Source: Providencia rustigianii DSM 4541
Lineage (GTDB): Bacteria > Pseudomonadota > Gammaproteobacteria > Enterobacterales > Enterobacteriaceae
Length of the DNA: 64,000 nt
Reading direction: 5' to 3'
NCBI RefSeq assembly: GCF_000156395.1
Contig: NZ_GG703817.1
Location: 1,006,579 to 1,070,578, forward strand
This document shows, piece by piece, positions 43,141 through 51,111 of this stretch. How positions within the stretch are numbered: position 1 is the stretch's first letter; each line of letters begins with the position of its first letter. Under the pieces are notes generated by a model. That model was not told the DNA's origin. It made no database searches and worked only from the letters and a program-made list of their open reading frames with translations. Position numbers and translations under genes: made by a program.

Positions 43141-43797
43141 TTACGTCTCCCCACTACCGCCGTGTTTACCTACATCAATATCTTTTGCATCACCGTCATC
43201 CATAATTTCAACAGCCTGAGAAATAACCCGAGAACCGCACATGATTTCACCGTATGCCACCGGAACAGGCATCCCTTGCGCTACTGAGTTTTCTAAGTTG
43301 CTGAAATAGGTATTTCCCTTCTCTTCTTCCGATCGGGATAAATTAGGCGACTTGGGCATCGGCGTTAGCATTTGAGCTACTCCACCAATCATCATCGCGG
43401 CACCAGCCAGCATCATCGATGCACCAAAGCTCCAACCCGCAGGGTTCCACCATCCCACCGCAAGAACAGCAGCGCCGGCAATAAACTGAAAAACACCACC
43501 GTTTTTTGCGCCTTCAATGCGAGGAACAATGTGAATAACGGCATTTGGCATTAATGGCTCATGAATACGTTGATGAAGTTCATCTGGTGAAACATCGGAC
43601 CCGCTGATGCGGATGTGGTACCAACCTTCACTGAAGTGTTTTTTTAGATTGGGAATTTGCAGAAATAAGGCATGTAAACCTTGTACTGCAGTATGAATAT
43701 TTAAATCGAAGCGGCGTCCAAATCGTTGGAGATCCCCGTAAAATCGGATGGTGACCATTTTCGGTAACGCCAAATCGAATGCGTCATTTTTTGCCAT
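43141..43797 (-). CDS. I: Tail assembly protein I
   Basis: 218-aa lambda gpI counterpart, needed for tail tip assembly. The segments VTIRFYGDLQRFGRRFDL, HIVPRIEGAKNGGVFQ and GVAQMLTPMPK match the lambda protein, and a hydrophobic, Ala/Gly-rich middle (about 105-140) is typical. The N-terminal MAKNDAFDLALPKM precedes it as in lambda. Its start lies 97 bp inside K in another frame, an overlap that makes the two genes co-translated. Confidence 0.9.
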   Translation of the reverse strand: MAKNDAFDLALPKMVTIRFYGDLQRFGRRFDLNIHTAVQGLHALFLQIPNLKKHFSEGWYHIRISGSDVSPDELHQRIHEPLMPNAVIHIVPRIEGAKNGGVFQFIAGAAVLAVGWWNPAGWSFGASMMLAGAAMMIGGVAQMLTPMPKSPNLSRSEEEKGNTYFSNLENSVAQGMPVPVAYGEIMCGSRVISQAVEIMDDGDAKDIDVGKHGGSGET

Positions 43798-44429
43798 CTT
43801 TCGTTGTAGACCTCGCGCTTACTCAGTTGGTTAGGGACATGATGCAGAATAGTTTGATTACCAAGATAAACAGCGGCGTGATTGGCTCGTGAACTGGCAT
43901 AGCAACACAGAATAATATCTCCTGGTTGAATATCCCTTTTCACTTGTTTGAAACCATTATTTGTTAGGTTCTCAAGGTACAAATCTTTACCTTGTCGCCA
44001 CCAGTTATCCTCTCTAACAAAATCAGGAAGTAAATGACCAGCTAAAAGATAAGCATCACGAAACAACCCATAACAGTCAGTGGTTCCATGCTTAAAATCA
44101 CGTCCGAGTAATAATGGAACAGCGTCAAACTTGATGATTTTTTCATCACAAACTAACCACCAACTCAATGCTGTTTTTAATTGATGCGCTCTGTCAGAAG
44201 CGCTAAGGAATGGCTTGCCATTTGGATGGCTGTGTACAATGGCTACAACCTCGCCACGCTGGCTAGCTTGAATATAGTCTTCAGCAGAGATTGAGAAATA
44301 ATTTTCAGGATCCGCGTGTTGATTTACACAAGGAAGATACATTTCCATTTCATCGATACGAATAATCAAACCGCACGATTCCTGTGGCGCCATGCTTTTT
44401 GCATGCTCCAGAATGTCATGTTCTATCAT
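43701..44429 (-). CDS. K: Tail tip assembly protein K (JAB/MPN plus NlpC/P60)
   Basis: 242-aa counterpart of lambda gpK. An N-terminal JAMM/MPN metalloprotease-like domain (about 1-95) has PQESCGLI and the metal motif HSHPNGKPFLSASD (HxH...S..D). The C-terminal NlpC/P60 cysteine peptidase-like domain (about 100-240) has TTDCYGLFRD as nucleophile block and SRANHAAVYLG for the His. Lambda-type K proteins are thought to act in tail tip assembly or cell-wall passage. The gene starts 8 bp after L and its end overlaps I. Confidence 0.9.
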   Translation of the reverse strand: MIEHDILEHAKSMAPQESCGLIIRIDEMEMYLPCVNQHADPENYFSISAEDYIQASQRGEVVAIVHSHPNGKPFLSASDRAHQLKTALSWWLVCDEKIIKFDAVPLLLGRDFKHGTTDCYGLFRDAYLLAGHLLPDFVREDNWWRQGKDLYLENLTNNGFKQVKRDIQPGDIILCCYASSRANHAAVYLGNQTILHHVPNQLSKREVYNERWQKMTHSIWRYRKWSPSDFTGISNDLDAASI

Positions 44430-44437
44430 GGTATTCC

Positions 44438-45136
44438 TTACTGGCTTAGGCGGGATGAAGACAAGAAGCAGCCAATTCTGTCAGTGTTGTTTCTAAGCTT
44501 GCAATCTGATAAGCGTTTGCCACATTTATCTTTGCTAGGATCCTTGGTTGGATTTCCTAACTCGTCGGCAACCGGCTCACCTGCGTAACCACACTCTTTA
44601 GAGCGATAACTCCACGGGCAAACATCGGATAAAATCACTCGAGCTGGAACAGTGGCGCCATCCGTCTCACTGGGCGCAGCAAGTTCAAACGTTGCTGTTT
44701 CAGAATTTAAACTAGTCAGTTGCTCAATGACCCAGCGAGAAACAACCTCTTGAGATGGGTCAGCATTCTCGTTACCACCAGAGAAATTGATTTCATCTAA
44801 AAATCGCGCGCGAACTTTTCTGCGGATAACATTGCCACCAGCCCCCGAATTCAATCGACTAGCAATGCCTGTCACGAGCCCAAATAAATTGGAAATAGTG
44901 ATACTAGGTCGACTTGATGGTCCTTTCCCATTAAATGAAAAACCCTCACCCGAAATAGGGTAAGGGTCATATTCAAGCCCCTGCCAAACAATGGGTTTTA
45001 GTAATTCATTGGCGCCATTGTGAAAGCGGTACCGCGTTCCACCAATGTTGGTTAAATCAATTTCATAGAGTTCGATCTCTGCATCACTTTCAAGTTCGGT
45101 AATAGAGATTAGCAACTCAGGAGGAATGTTTTGCAT
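44438..45136 (-). CDS. L: Minor tail protein L
   Basis: 232-aa counterpart of lambda gpL, part of the tail tip. Four conserved cysteines in the C-terminal domain (SDVCPWSYRSKECGYAG, then KDKCGKRLSDCKLRNN) match those that hold an iron-sulfur cluster in lambda gpL. The ATG at 45136 follows GGGAG; four upstream codons are open but are not needed, and the chosen start gives MQNIPPELLI, like lambda. A terminator stem ends only about 12 bp upstream, marking the edge of the inserted immunity cassette. Confidence 0.92.
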   Translation of the reverse strand: MQNIPPELLISITELESDAEIELYEIDLTNIGGTRYRFHNGANELLKPIVWQGLEYDPYPISGEGFSFNGKGPSSRPSITISNLFGLVTGIASRLNSGAGGNVIRRKVRARFLDEINFSGGNENADPSQEVVSRWVIEQLTSLNSETATFELAAPSETDGATVPARVILSDVCPWSYRSKECGYAGEPVADELGNPTKDPSKDKCGKRLSDCKLRNNTDRIGCFLSSSRLSQ

Positions 45137-45148
45137 TATTGCTCCCAT

Positions 45149-45170
45149 AAAAAAACCAGCCGAAGCTGGT
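45149..45170 (-). terminator. Terminator of the superinfection-immunity cassette
   Basis: On the minus strand ACCAGC-TTCG-GCTGGT (45170-45155) followed by seven T. A TTCG tetraloop makes it a strong intrinsic terminator, immediately before L. Confidence 0.9.
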
Positions 45171-45201
45171 AATGTGAATGCTTAATATTGACGAATACTA
45201 A

Positions 45202-45615
45202 TTACTCTTTAGAATGAATATCGCTTCCGCAATGTTTACATTTAATTGCTGCCTCTAAAATATCTTCCGCACAATAAGGGCACTGCTTCACTTTTCTTTT
45301 ATCTGTCCCTAAATCTATTTTAGTTACAAAATCATTATTATTTTCTTTTTTATCACCCAAAGCCCAGACATAAGCAACAACCCAACCAATAAATGTCCAG
45401 CCAAGTAAAATATTTATTGCTAAAATTTGATTAAATTTTGGATGACCTTTGATTTTAGCCTCAATGGAGGGCAGCACATATAGCAAAGGTGCAACAATAA
45501 AGAATGACAATGAAACAATCTTTCCAAAGTCATTTAAACTATGGGATGGTATTTGCCCCATTGAAAAACTATAAAAAACAAGAAAAATTAATATAAGAAG
45601 TCTTAATATAAACAT
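45202..45615 (-). CDS. Superinfection immunity-type membrane protein with C-terminal zinc ribbon
   Basis: 137-aa accessory protein inside the tail operon. It has hydrophobic segments at about 1-20, 29-48 and 64-90. The central LPSIEAKIKGHPKFNQILAI followed by NILLGWTFIGWVVAYVWAL matches the signature of the T4 Imm-like superinfection immunity family (Pfam Imm_superinfect). A soluble tail then has CPYCAEDILEAAIKCKHCGS, a CxxC...CxxC zinc ribbon. Immunity proteins of this family block DNA entry of later-infecting phages (known for T4 Imm); the same role here is inference. TGAGG lies 5 nt before the ATG. Its own promoter and terminator make it a classic moron. Confidence 0.8.
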   Translation of the reverse strand: MFILRLLILIFLVFYSFSMGQIPSHSLNDFGKIVSLSFFIVAPLLYVLPSIEAKIKGHPKFNQILAINILLGWTFIGWVVAYVWALGDKKENNNDFVTKIDLGTDKRKVKQCPYCAEDILEAAIKCKHCGSDIHSKE

Positions 45616-45641
45616 AGCAACCTCAGGTAAATATGATTGCT

Positions 45642-45670
45642 ATTATCTTAACCAAATAACGATAAATGAA
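45642..45670 (-). promoter_or_regulatory. Candidate promoter of the immunity cassette
   Basis: Minus strand: TTCATT (45670-45665), 17-bp spacer, GATAAT (45647-45642). The -10 matches 5 of 6 positions; the -35 is weak. It lies 27 bp before the ATG. Confidence 0.45.
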
Positions 45671-45686
45671 AAGCCATTCTGCTGAA

Positions 45687-46013
45687 TTATACAACTTCCT
45701 CAAATTCTGCACTTATTGATGTACGTAAGTTACCTGAGTCTGATGACCATTTTTTGCAAACGACTTTAATAGCTTGCTTTGATTTTTCTGGTTGAAATAA
45801 AAAGGAAGTAATGCCTCCATGCTTAGTCAAAAAAGCCAATACCTGATCTGCAACACTAGGTTTCAGCGATAGTGTGATATTGAATTTTTTTAGCTGGTAA
45901 TTCATACCGTCTGGCTGACGCTGCTCATACCCATCACCAAAACGGACTGCTTTTATCCTTGGAGTGAAATCTGTTTTCATCCCCGGCTTTATTAGCCAAC
46001 TGAATATTTCCAT
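45687..46013 (-). CDS. M: Minor tail protein M
   Basis: 108-aa counterpart of lambda gpM (about 109 aa), a tail tip component. It reads EIFSWLIKPGMKTDFTPRIK then VRFGDGYEQRQPDGMNYQ, and ends with a WSSDSGNLRTSISAEFEEVV block. The ATG at 46013 has GAGGG upstream; six open codons before it are not family-like. In lambda, M is followed directly by L; here the immunity cassette separates them. Confidence 0.92.
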   Translation of the reverse strand: MEIFSWLIKPGMKTDFTPRIKAVRFGDGYEQRQPDGMNYQLKKFNITLSLKPSVADQVLAFLTKHGGITSFLFQPEKSKQAIKVVCKKWSSDSGNLRTSISAEFEEVV

Positions 46014-46047
46014 TATGCCCTCGTTCAACATTATGAAATTACATATA

Positions 46048-46074
46048 ATAAAGCCCCCAGTTTGGAGGCTTTAT
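46048..46074 (-). terminator. Hairpin between H and M
   Basis: ATAAAGCC (46048-46055) pairs with GGCTTTAT (46067-46074), extended by inner G-C pairs. The minus-strand T tail is weak, so it may be a partial terminator or processing site in the antiterminated late transcript. Confidence 0.45.
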
Positions 46075-46094
46075 CTAATTCCTAGCATTAACTA

Positions 46095-49067
46095 TTAAAA
46101 TGCCCCACCATCACGACGCTGAGTTCTCATGTAATCCTCTATCCCCTTTTTAGCAACATCATAGACCGTTTTAAGAGCTTGCGGTCCAATCTCTCCATTA
46201 CTACCATCGTTTTGAATAGTAATATGGTTAGTTTGATAAAAACCACCAGCATTTTTATTGGCATTGGCAGCTACAACACCTAACTTTCCGTCAATACCAC
46301 GTCTAAGTGGTAAAATTGCTTCTGGTCCTGCTTCACCCATTAGCCCAGCACCTCGAGCAAATGGAAAAAGAGTGGGTTTTGATACAATCTGCCCACTGTA
46401 TGCACTTAGCCCAGGAGTGTTATAGACGCCACCATTAGCATTAGCAACAACTGACCCGCCACCAAAACCAAACGCTTCAAACCCCTTAACAAGGGACATT
46501 TTCAACGCTATCTCAGTCAACATTTTTAATATTGACCTAGTGAAGTCTCTAAAACTAGACTCTCCACCAGTTAACGTTTCAGCCAATTGTGAACTAAAGC
46601 CATTTAATGTCGCTGAAGTAACACTTTGAATTTGAGCGTTTGCATCGAGCGCTGAGTCCCTATAGTCGCCCCACGCCGTTTTCATGCCAGCAAACCAATC
46701 TTGACGGGCTGCATCTTCTTGCTTGAACGTTTCCATTTTTGAAGCTTGAACTTGTGCCCATTGAGGCTCGCCACCATAAGCAGATCTTAGTTGCTCAATC
46801 TCTAAAGCTCTTTGAAGCTCACGAGATGATAAGCCCAATGATTCAGTAATAGCCCTTTGTCTTGCCTCTTGCTGTTTTGCATATTTATCAGCTTGGTCGC
46901 TAAGTTTATTAAGGTACTCTTGACGTGATACTTGGTCACCAACTTCTGCGAGTGCTTTTTTATTTGCAAGGATGCTTTCTTTGTTTTTTAGCAAAGATTG
47001 CTCATCAAGAGATAATTTCCTTTTTTTACCGGCTTCTTCTAGAACGCTAAACTTAGCCTGCTCTAGTTGAAAGTTTTTCCGTTGTTGGCTGATGAAATCC
47101 GTTGTACTGGCATGTTGCTGGAGAAGTTTTAGCTGAGCTTGAAGTGATGTTAGTTCAGCCTGTGAAGACTCATCTTGCCTTATGCCAAGATCTGGTCTGT
47201 AAGCCTTTCCTTTTGGAGTTTTAGGCGTTTCCCTCGATAGCTCCTTCTTATATTTGATTTCCTCACGCTTAATCGCCTCATCTATTACACCTTTTGATGC
47301 TCCAGAGCTTTTAATTTCAGCTAGTCTTTTTTGATGTTTTTCCTCTGCATTCTCGTAATCACTCTTTAGTTTTTGATCTGCAAGGAATATCTTTTTCTTA
47401 CGATCCTCTTCATTTTTTTCAGCTTTATCTATTGCAGCAGCCAAATCGCTTTGAAATTTAGCTTCTTTTAATTCTACTAATTTTTGTTTGCGCTCATCCA
47501 TTCCAAATGAATAAATTGAGCCGTCAAATCTTGATATGTAATCTTCCAGCCTCTTAATTTCATCATCAACCCCCATATCTCTACCAAGGTCGCGCATTTT
47601 ATCAATAGCTTCTTTCGCTGCGTCACCAACCCAATTCCATGCAGATTCTAAATACCCTAAGTTATCTGCTATCTGCTTGGTACGCTCCTTCATTGAATCA
47701 GCGTAGGCTTCCATGGCAATTTTGGTAGCATCAGTTCTTTTACCTTGCTCTTCTAACGTCGCTATTTGCTCCAGCTGCGTTGCAGTAAGAAAATGCATTG
47801 ATTTATCGAGTTCCATCACCGCTTGAACTGGCTGATCTTTAAGTCGCTGAAACTGCTTAATTGTCTCATCGACGGATTGTCCAGTAGCTTTTTCCATCTT
47901 GGCTGCAACGCTGGCAACCATATCAACTTGAGCACCACTAAATGAGCCAGTACCAACAACTTGAGCCAAGGCATCAGCCATTTTGTACTGAGTAATTCCC
48001 TCGCCAGATAACGATTTAGCCAGATCGTTTAACTGCCCCTTGGTTTTTGCTGCGTAGTTGCCAGTTAAAATCAACTGTTTATTGTATTCACTAAGCTCTT
48101 TCGAGCCCTGATAAGCAGCAACACCAAACGCAGCAATAGCTCCAGCACCGCCTACCATTGCCAATTTCCACGGGGTGATCAAAGAGGTAATTGCTTTTAA
48201 AGAATTACCGAACCCTCCAAACGAGTCCTTTATTTGTCCACCTTGCTGAACTGCCACTAGCCATGGCGGCATACCCGAGGCGAGCGACGTCACAATATCA
48301 GTCATTTGCATCGGCAGCTGTCGCATTGCTTGGCGGTACTGCCCAGAGGTTAAAGTAACCCCTTTCATGACACGATTTTGAGTTTCTAACTTGCGAATAT
48401 AAACATCTGCTGCGCTCGATACACCAAGTTGAGCCGCTTGAATGCGCAGCATTTCAGTACGAGATAGATTTTGCTGGGTAACTTGCTCTTTAAGTTTGTT
48501 AATGAATCGCTGCTTTTGCTGCGTTACTGATATCTCTGCGCGCTCAAGCGATTTTGCCGCACCGACAGCTTGAGAGGTTAATGCTTGGTAATCTTTGACG
48601 TGTAATAGTCCTTGTTGCATGTCTTGGTTCATGCGACGGCGTACTTCATTAAGACCCTCAAGCCCCTTCCCGTATTTTTGAACAGCATCAAGTTGGGTAT
48701 AGTATTGCTCAGCCAGAATTTCTTGGTTACGTGCAGACCCCGCTCTTTTGGTCTCTGCCTGCATAATTTGTTGAATTTTCTGGTGTGTTTCGTCCATTTC
48801 CTTTTGAGCCAAGCGTCGCATGGCTGACTCTTTTTGTTCCGCAGAAATAGACTCTTTTTCAAACTGTTTTAACTGGGACCGCGAGCGCTGAAGGGCGGCT
48901 TCTGCCTTAGCTGATTGTCTTTCAATGAAATCTTGCTGGCGCTTAATTGATGCTTGCTCGCGACGCTCTTGTTCAGTCAATTGTCTTTCGACTCGACCTG
49001 CTTTTTCAAGAAACTCCGTCGTATTAGCGCCAATTTTAATCTCAAGATCCGCGATTTGGCTGCTCAT
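46095..49067 (-). CDS. H: Tape measure protein H
   Basis: 990 aa, somewhat longer than lambda gpH (853). It sets tail length and is ejected with DNA. A long helical N-terminal part (1-240, rich in Q, E, R and K) precedes the conserved block YRQAMRQLPMQMTDIVTSLA followed by GMPPWLVAVQQGGQIKDSFG. A hydrophobic stretch is near 300-325 (LAMVGGAGAIAAFGVAAY). The C-terminal block RDFTRSILKMLTEIALKMSL and the ending NDGSNGEIGPQALKTVYDVA are like lambda. It overlaps the end of GT by 26 bp and has a good AGGGG site. Confidence 0.93.
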   Translation of the reverse strand: MSSQIADLEIKIGANTTEFLEKAGRVERQLTEQERREQASIKRQQDFIERQSAKAEAALQRSRSQLKQFEKESISAEQKESAMRRLAQKEMDETHQKIQQIMQAETKRAGSARNQEILAEQYYTQLDAVQKYGKGLEGLNEVRRRMNQDMQQGLLHVKDYQALTSQAVGAAKSLERAEISVTQQKQRFINKLKEQVTQQNLSRTEMLRIQAAQLGVSSAADVYIRKLETQNRVMKGVTLTSGQYRQAMRQLPMQMTDIVTSLASGMPPWLVAVQQGGQIKDSFGGFGNSLKAITSLITPWKLAMVGGAGAIAAFGVAAYQGSKELSEYNKQLILTGNYAAKTKGQLNDLAKSLSGEGITQYKMADALAQVVGTGSFSGAQVDMVASVAAKMEKATGQSVDETIKQFQRLKDQPVQAVMELDKSMHFLTATQLEQIATLEEQGKRTDATKIAMEAYADSMKERTKQIADNLGYLESAWNWVGDAAKEAIDKMRDLGRDMGVDDEIKRLEDYISRFDGSIYSFGMDERKQKLVELKEAKFQSDLAAAIDKAEKNEEDRKKKIFLADQKLKSDYENAEEKHQKRLAEIKSSGASKGVIDEAIKREEIKYKKELSRETPKTPKGKAYRPDLGIRQDESSQAELTSLQAQLKLLQQHASTTDFISQQRKNFQLEQAKFSVLEEAGKKRKLSLDEQSLLKNKESILANKKALAEVGDQVSRQEYLNKLSDQADKYAKQQEARQRAITESLGLSSRELQRALEIEQLRSAYGGEPQWAQVQASKMETFKQEDAARQDWFAGMKTAWGDYRDSALDANAQIQSVTSATLNGFSSQLAETLTGGESSFRDFTRSILKMLTEIALKMSLVKGFEAFGFGGGSVVANANGGVYNTPGLSAYSGQIVSKPTLFPFARGAGLMGEAGPEAILPLRRGIDGKLGVVAANANKNAGGFYQTNHITIQNDGSNGEIGPQALKTVYDVAKKGIEDYMRTQRRDGGAF

Positions 49068-49763
49068 ATCTTACCCCTCCCGTAATTCCCTCGCTGACTG
49101 ATTGAATAACGTCATCTGGCATATCCTCATCATTAGGCTCTATGTCAGTTAGCAGCATGAAATCGGTTATTTCAGTTTTTGCACCACACATGGCTGAATA
49201 AACGGAACCATGCAAAGCAGCAAACTCAACATCAATCAATTGCGGCATAAATGGCGTTCGACTAAAATGATCAACCCAATCGTTATATTCAGTTGCACTC
49301 ATTTCACTGAGCATTCTGCGCCAATCAGGTCGACCAAACTCACGCGCAAGGCGCAAGGCAAACGTGCGCTCACGGCTGGCTATTTTCCCATTGAATCTTG
49401 TTCATTAGTCTCTTCACCTTCGGCGGAAGATTCTTGGGCATCGCCTTTCATTCCACTGATTTCAGAAATAACAGAAACTGCCTCTTCCAGTGCCGATGAA
49501 CTCCACGTTAAGGCAACCTCTTCATATACCTCTTCAACATCACGGTCTCGGTCGCTATGCCATAGAGATCGAGAAACTAGCCATACATTGCTTTCTGCAA
49601 TTTGGCGCATGGATTTTGCTGCAAGTTCAATACCTTCCAGATTGCTAGACTCTTTTTCTTTCAATGCTAAGAAATCAAAATAATCTGCGCGCTGTAATGC
49701 TGAAAGTTCGTGCAGAACAACTAATTCACCGCTAATTTGTGTTTCTTTTTTCTTTAAAAACAT
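49042..49763 (-). CDS. GT: Tail assembly chaperone GT, made by programmed -1 frameshift
   Basis: Fusion of G (frame 0, 49763-49383) with T (frame -1, 49383-49042), about 240 aa. After the GGGAAAA slip the T part reads IASRERTFALRLAREFGRPD and then WRRMLSEMSATEYNDWVDHF, very like lambda T. In lambda a few percent of ribosomes make GT, which binds the tape measure and recruits tail tube protein. The frame signal, the T sequence and its position before H are all conserved here, so the mechanism is likely the same. Frameshift efficiency is not visible. Confidence 0.88.
49380..49763 (-). CDS. G: Tail assembly chaperone G
   Basis: 127-aa frame-0 product, ending at TAG directly after the slippery heptamer. 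It begins MFLKKKETQISGELVVLHEL with the conserved ALQRADYFDFLA block and an acidic C-terminal stretch. It coats the tape measure during tail assembly. In lambda G follows V directly; here an accessory cassette lies between. Confidence 0.9.
   Translation of the reverse strand: MFLKKKETQISGELVVLHELSALQRADYFDFLALKEKESSNLEGIELAAKSMRQIAESNVWLVSRSLWHSDRDRDVEEVYEEVALTWSSSALEEAVSVISEISGMKGDAQESSAEGEETNEQDSMGK
49383..49389 (-). other. Slippery heptamer GGGAAAA for G/GT frameshift
   Basis: Minus strand G-GGA-AAA followed directly by TAG. It fits X-XXY-YYZ in the G frame, as in lambda (GGGAAAG). The T frame continues from the last A. Confidence 0.88.
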
Positions 49764-49786
49764 ATTGATACCCTTTTGGTTAAAAA

Positions 49787-49809
49787 TAAAAAAGGCCGCT
49801 TAGCGACCT
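49787..49809 (-). terminator. Terminator closing the KilA-N cassette
   Basis: Minus strand AGGTCGC-TAA-GCGGCCT with one G-U pair, then a run of T. It lies between the 117-aa gene and G. Confidence 0.8.
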
Positions 49810-49810
49810 G

Positions 49811-50164
49811 TTAAATTTGATTTGAGAACTCCATTTCCGCAAAGTCTTCAAGCAAGACTGAGATTTTCCGTATTGCCTCATCGGTTAGCTCTTCATTCAT
49901 ACACCAAGAAACCAATACTGTCGGATCTGGTAAGTATTCTCTTTTCAGCATATTGAAGAACTGCATGCTTAATTCTAGGTCGCTTTTATAATCCTCCCGA
50001 TAATATGATTTTAAGAAGTTAGCCAGCGACTCTACGCTAAACTTAATATCACCCAATGATGAACGAAAAACAGGCCGCTTATGCATAGCGACCTGTCTAA
50101 TCAAAAATAACTCGCTAACGATTAATGAGAATGTTTCTACTTGCTCACTGTAATCTTGCTGCAT
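49811..50164 (-). CDS. Hypothetical protein of the tail-operon accessory cassette
   Basis: 117 aa, not recognised. It begins MQQDYSEQVETFSLIVSELF and appears mainly helical and acidic, with LVSWCMNEELTDEAIRKISV near the C-terminal end. No signal peptide or membrane segment is visible. Its start overlaps the last 20 bp of the KilA-N gene, so it looks translationally coupled. Codons 23-32 form a terminator-like hairpin that is almost a copy of the hairpin just past the gene. The two-gene cassette replaces the usual V-G junction. It may be a genuine partner of the KilA-N protein or a passenger. Confidence 0.6.
   Translation of the reverse strand: MQQDYSEQVETFSLIVSELFLIRQVAMHKRPVFRSSLGDIKFSVESLANFLKSYYREDYKSDLELSMQFFNMLKREYLPDPTVLVSWCMNEELTDEAIRKISVLLEDFAEMEFSNQI
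50066..50096 (-). terminator. Terminator-like hairpin inside the 117-aa gene
   Basis: Minus strand ACAGGTCGC ... GCGGCCTGT with a nine-base loop, then TTTTTCG. The plus-strand halves AGGCCGCTTA and AGCGACCTGT are shared with the hairpin at 49787-49809. It lies about 50-80 bp past the KilA-N stop and could limit expression of the downstream gene. Confidence 0.6.
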
Positions 50165-50912
50165 GACTTCCTCCTTGCTGAGAAGGAAAAATTAGAAGCC
50201 CCTGCATGCCTGATTTACCAAAAGCCTGAACGCATCTTGCCTCAAAGTCTTTATAGTCAACGCAACCATTAGCCAGGGTGGTAACAGCAACTAATTGATC
50301 TTGTAATAATTGCTGAGCTTCTGACTTTAGGTATTGATGAATTTTATCTTTGCTACCTTTAGCCAGTTGTCGAGCTTCATCGTAAACTGACTCAGGTAAT
50401 ACGACTTGATATACCCATTTAGCGGTTATCATTCCAAATAACGACGGGCAGCCACCAACATGCCCAGCATAAGGCAAGCCAGACATTCTGCTTAAAGCTT
50501 GATAGAATGGATGCTGGAAGCGTTTTTCCCATGATGTTGGCTTATCAAGTAAAAATATCGCGTTGATTCTTTCATCGTTATAAACTGGAATATTGCCACG
50601 GATAAGAGCATCAATTTGCTCATCGCACCAGATTTCAAAGTCTACAGAAAGCCAGCGCGCAAAACGCACTGCCAGCTTAGAATGCAACCATGTACCACCG
50701 CCCCTATCCTTCCTTGCTTTGCTTGTTTTTACATACGGGATTTTCCCGTATCTACGTTCAAGCGCCTGAATATACGCCATAGTCTCAGGAAGCCTAACCC
50801 ACTCATTAGGAAGCTTGCCAAATTTAGCCGCTATATCTGTCGCATTAACCCACCCGTCGTTATTAAAACGTACAGGATGACCTTGATATTCGAGAGGAAT
50901 AATATTGTTCAT
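50145..50912 (-). CDS. KilA-N domain protein
   Basis: 255-aa DNA-binding phage protein. The KilA-N domain spans about residues 1-105: VRFNNDGWVNATDIAAKFGK, then GGGTWLHSKLAVRFARWLSV and DFEIWCDEQIDAL, as in KilA, Bro and antirepressor proteins. The C-terminal part (about 120-250) has YQALSRMSGLPYAGHVGGCP followed by MITAKWVYQVVLPESVYDEA, resembling the accessory domain found behind some phage KilA-N domains (P63C-like, uncertain). It lies between V and G, where lambda has no gene, and is bounded by terminators, so it is an accessory gene probably expressed on its own. An antirepressor or host-takeover role is possible; unproven. Confidence 0.78.
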   Translation of the reverse strand: MNNIIPLEYQGHPVRFNNDGWVNATDIAAKFGKLPNEWVRLPETMAYIQALERRYGKIPYVKTSKARKDRGGGTWLHSKLAVRFARWLSVDFEIWCDEQIDALIRGNIPVYNDERINAIFLLDKPTSWEKRFQHPFYQALSRMSGLPYAGHVGGCPSLFGMITAKWVYQVVLPESVYDEARQLAKGSKDKIHQYLKSEAQQLLQDQLVAVTTLANGCVDYKDFEARCVQAFGKSGMQGLLIFPSQQGGSHAARLQ

Positions 50913-51068
50913 AGTGTCTACCTTACTTAGTAATGAACCCTTGCCGAAATAGGAAACCAGCCCATCGAAGCGACACCAGCTATAACTGATCCCCTCAAAG
51001 GCTCATTACCTAAATATTGGCTCGATGTATTACGTACGAATGTGCTTTCGGTGCACGGGAGAGAAAAT

Positions 51069-51092
51069 AAAAAAGCCACACTGAGTGTGGCT
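51069..51092 (-). terminator. Terminator after tail tube gene V
   Basis: Minus strand AGCCACAC-TCA-GTGTGGCT (51092-51074) followed by a T run. It separates V from the KilA-N cassette. The 156 bp from here to the KilA-N start have room for a promoter, but none stands out. Confidence 0.85.
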
Positions 51093-51111
51093 ATATGATT
51101 GATCTGGCGAG

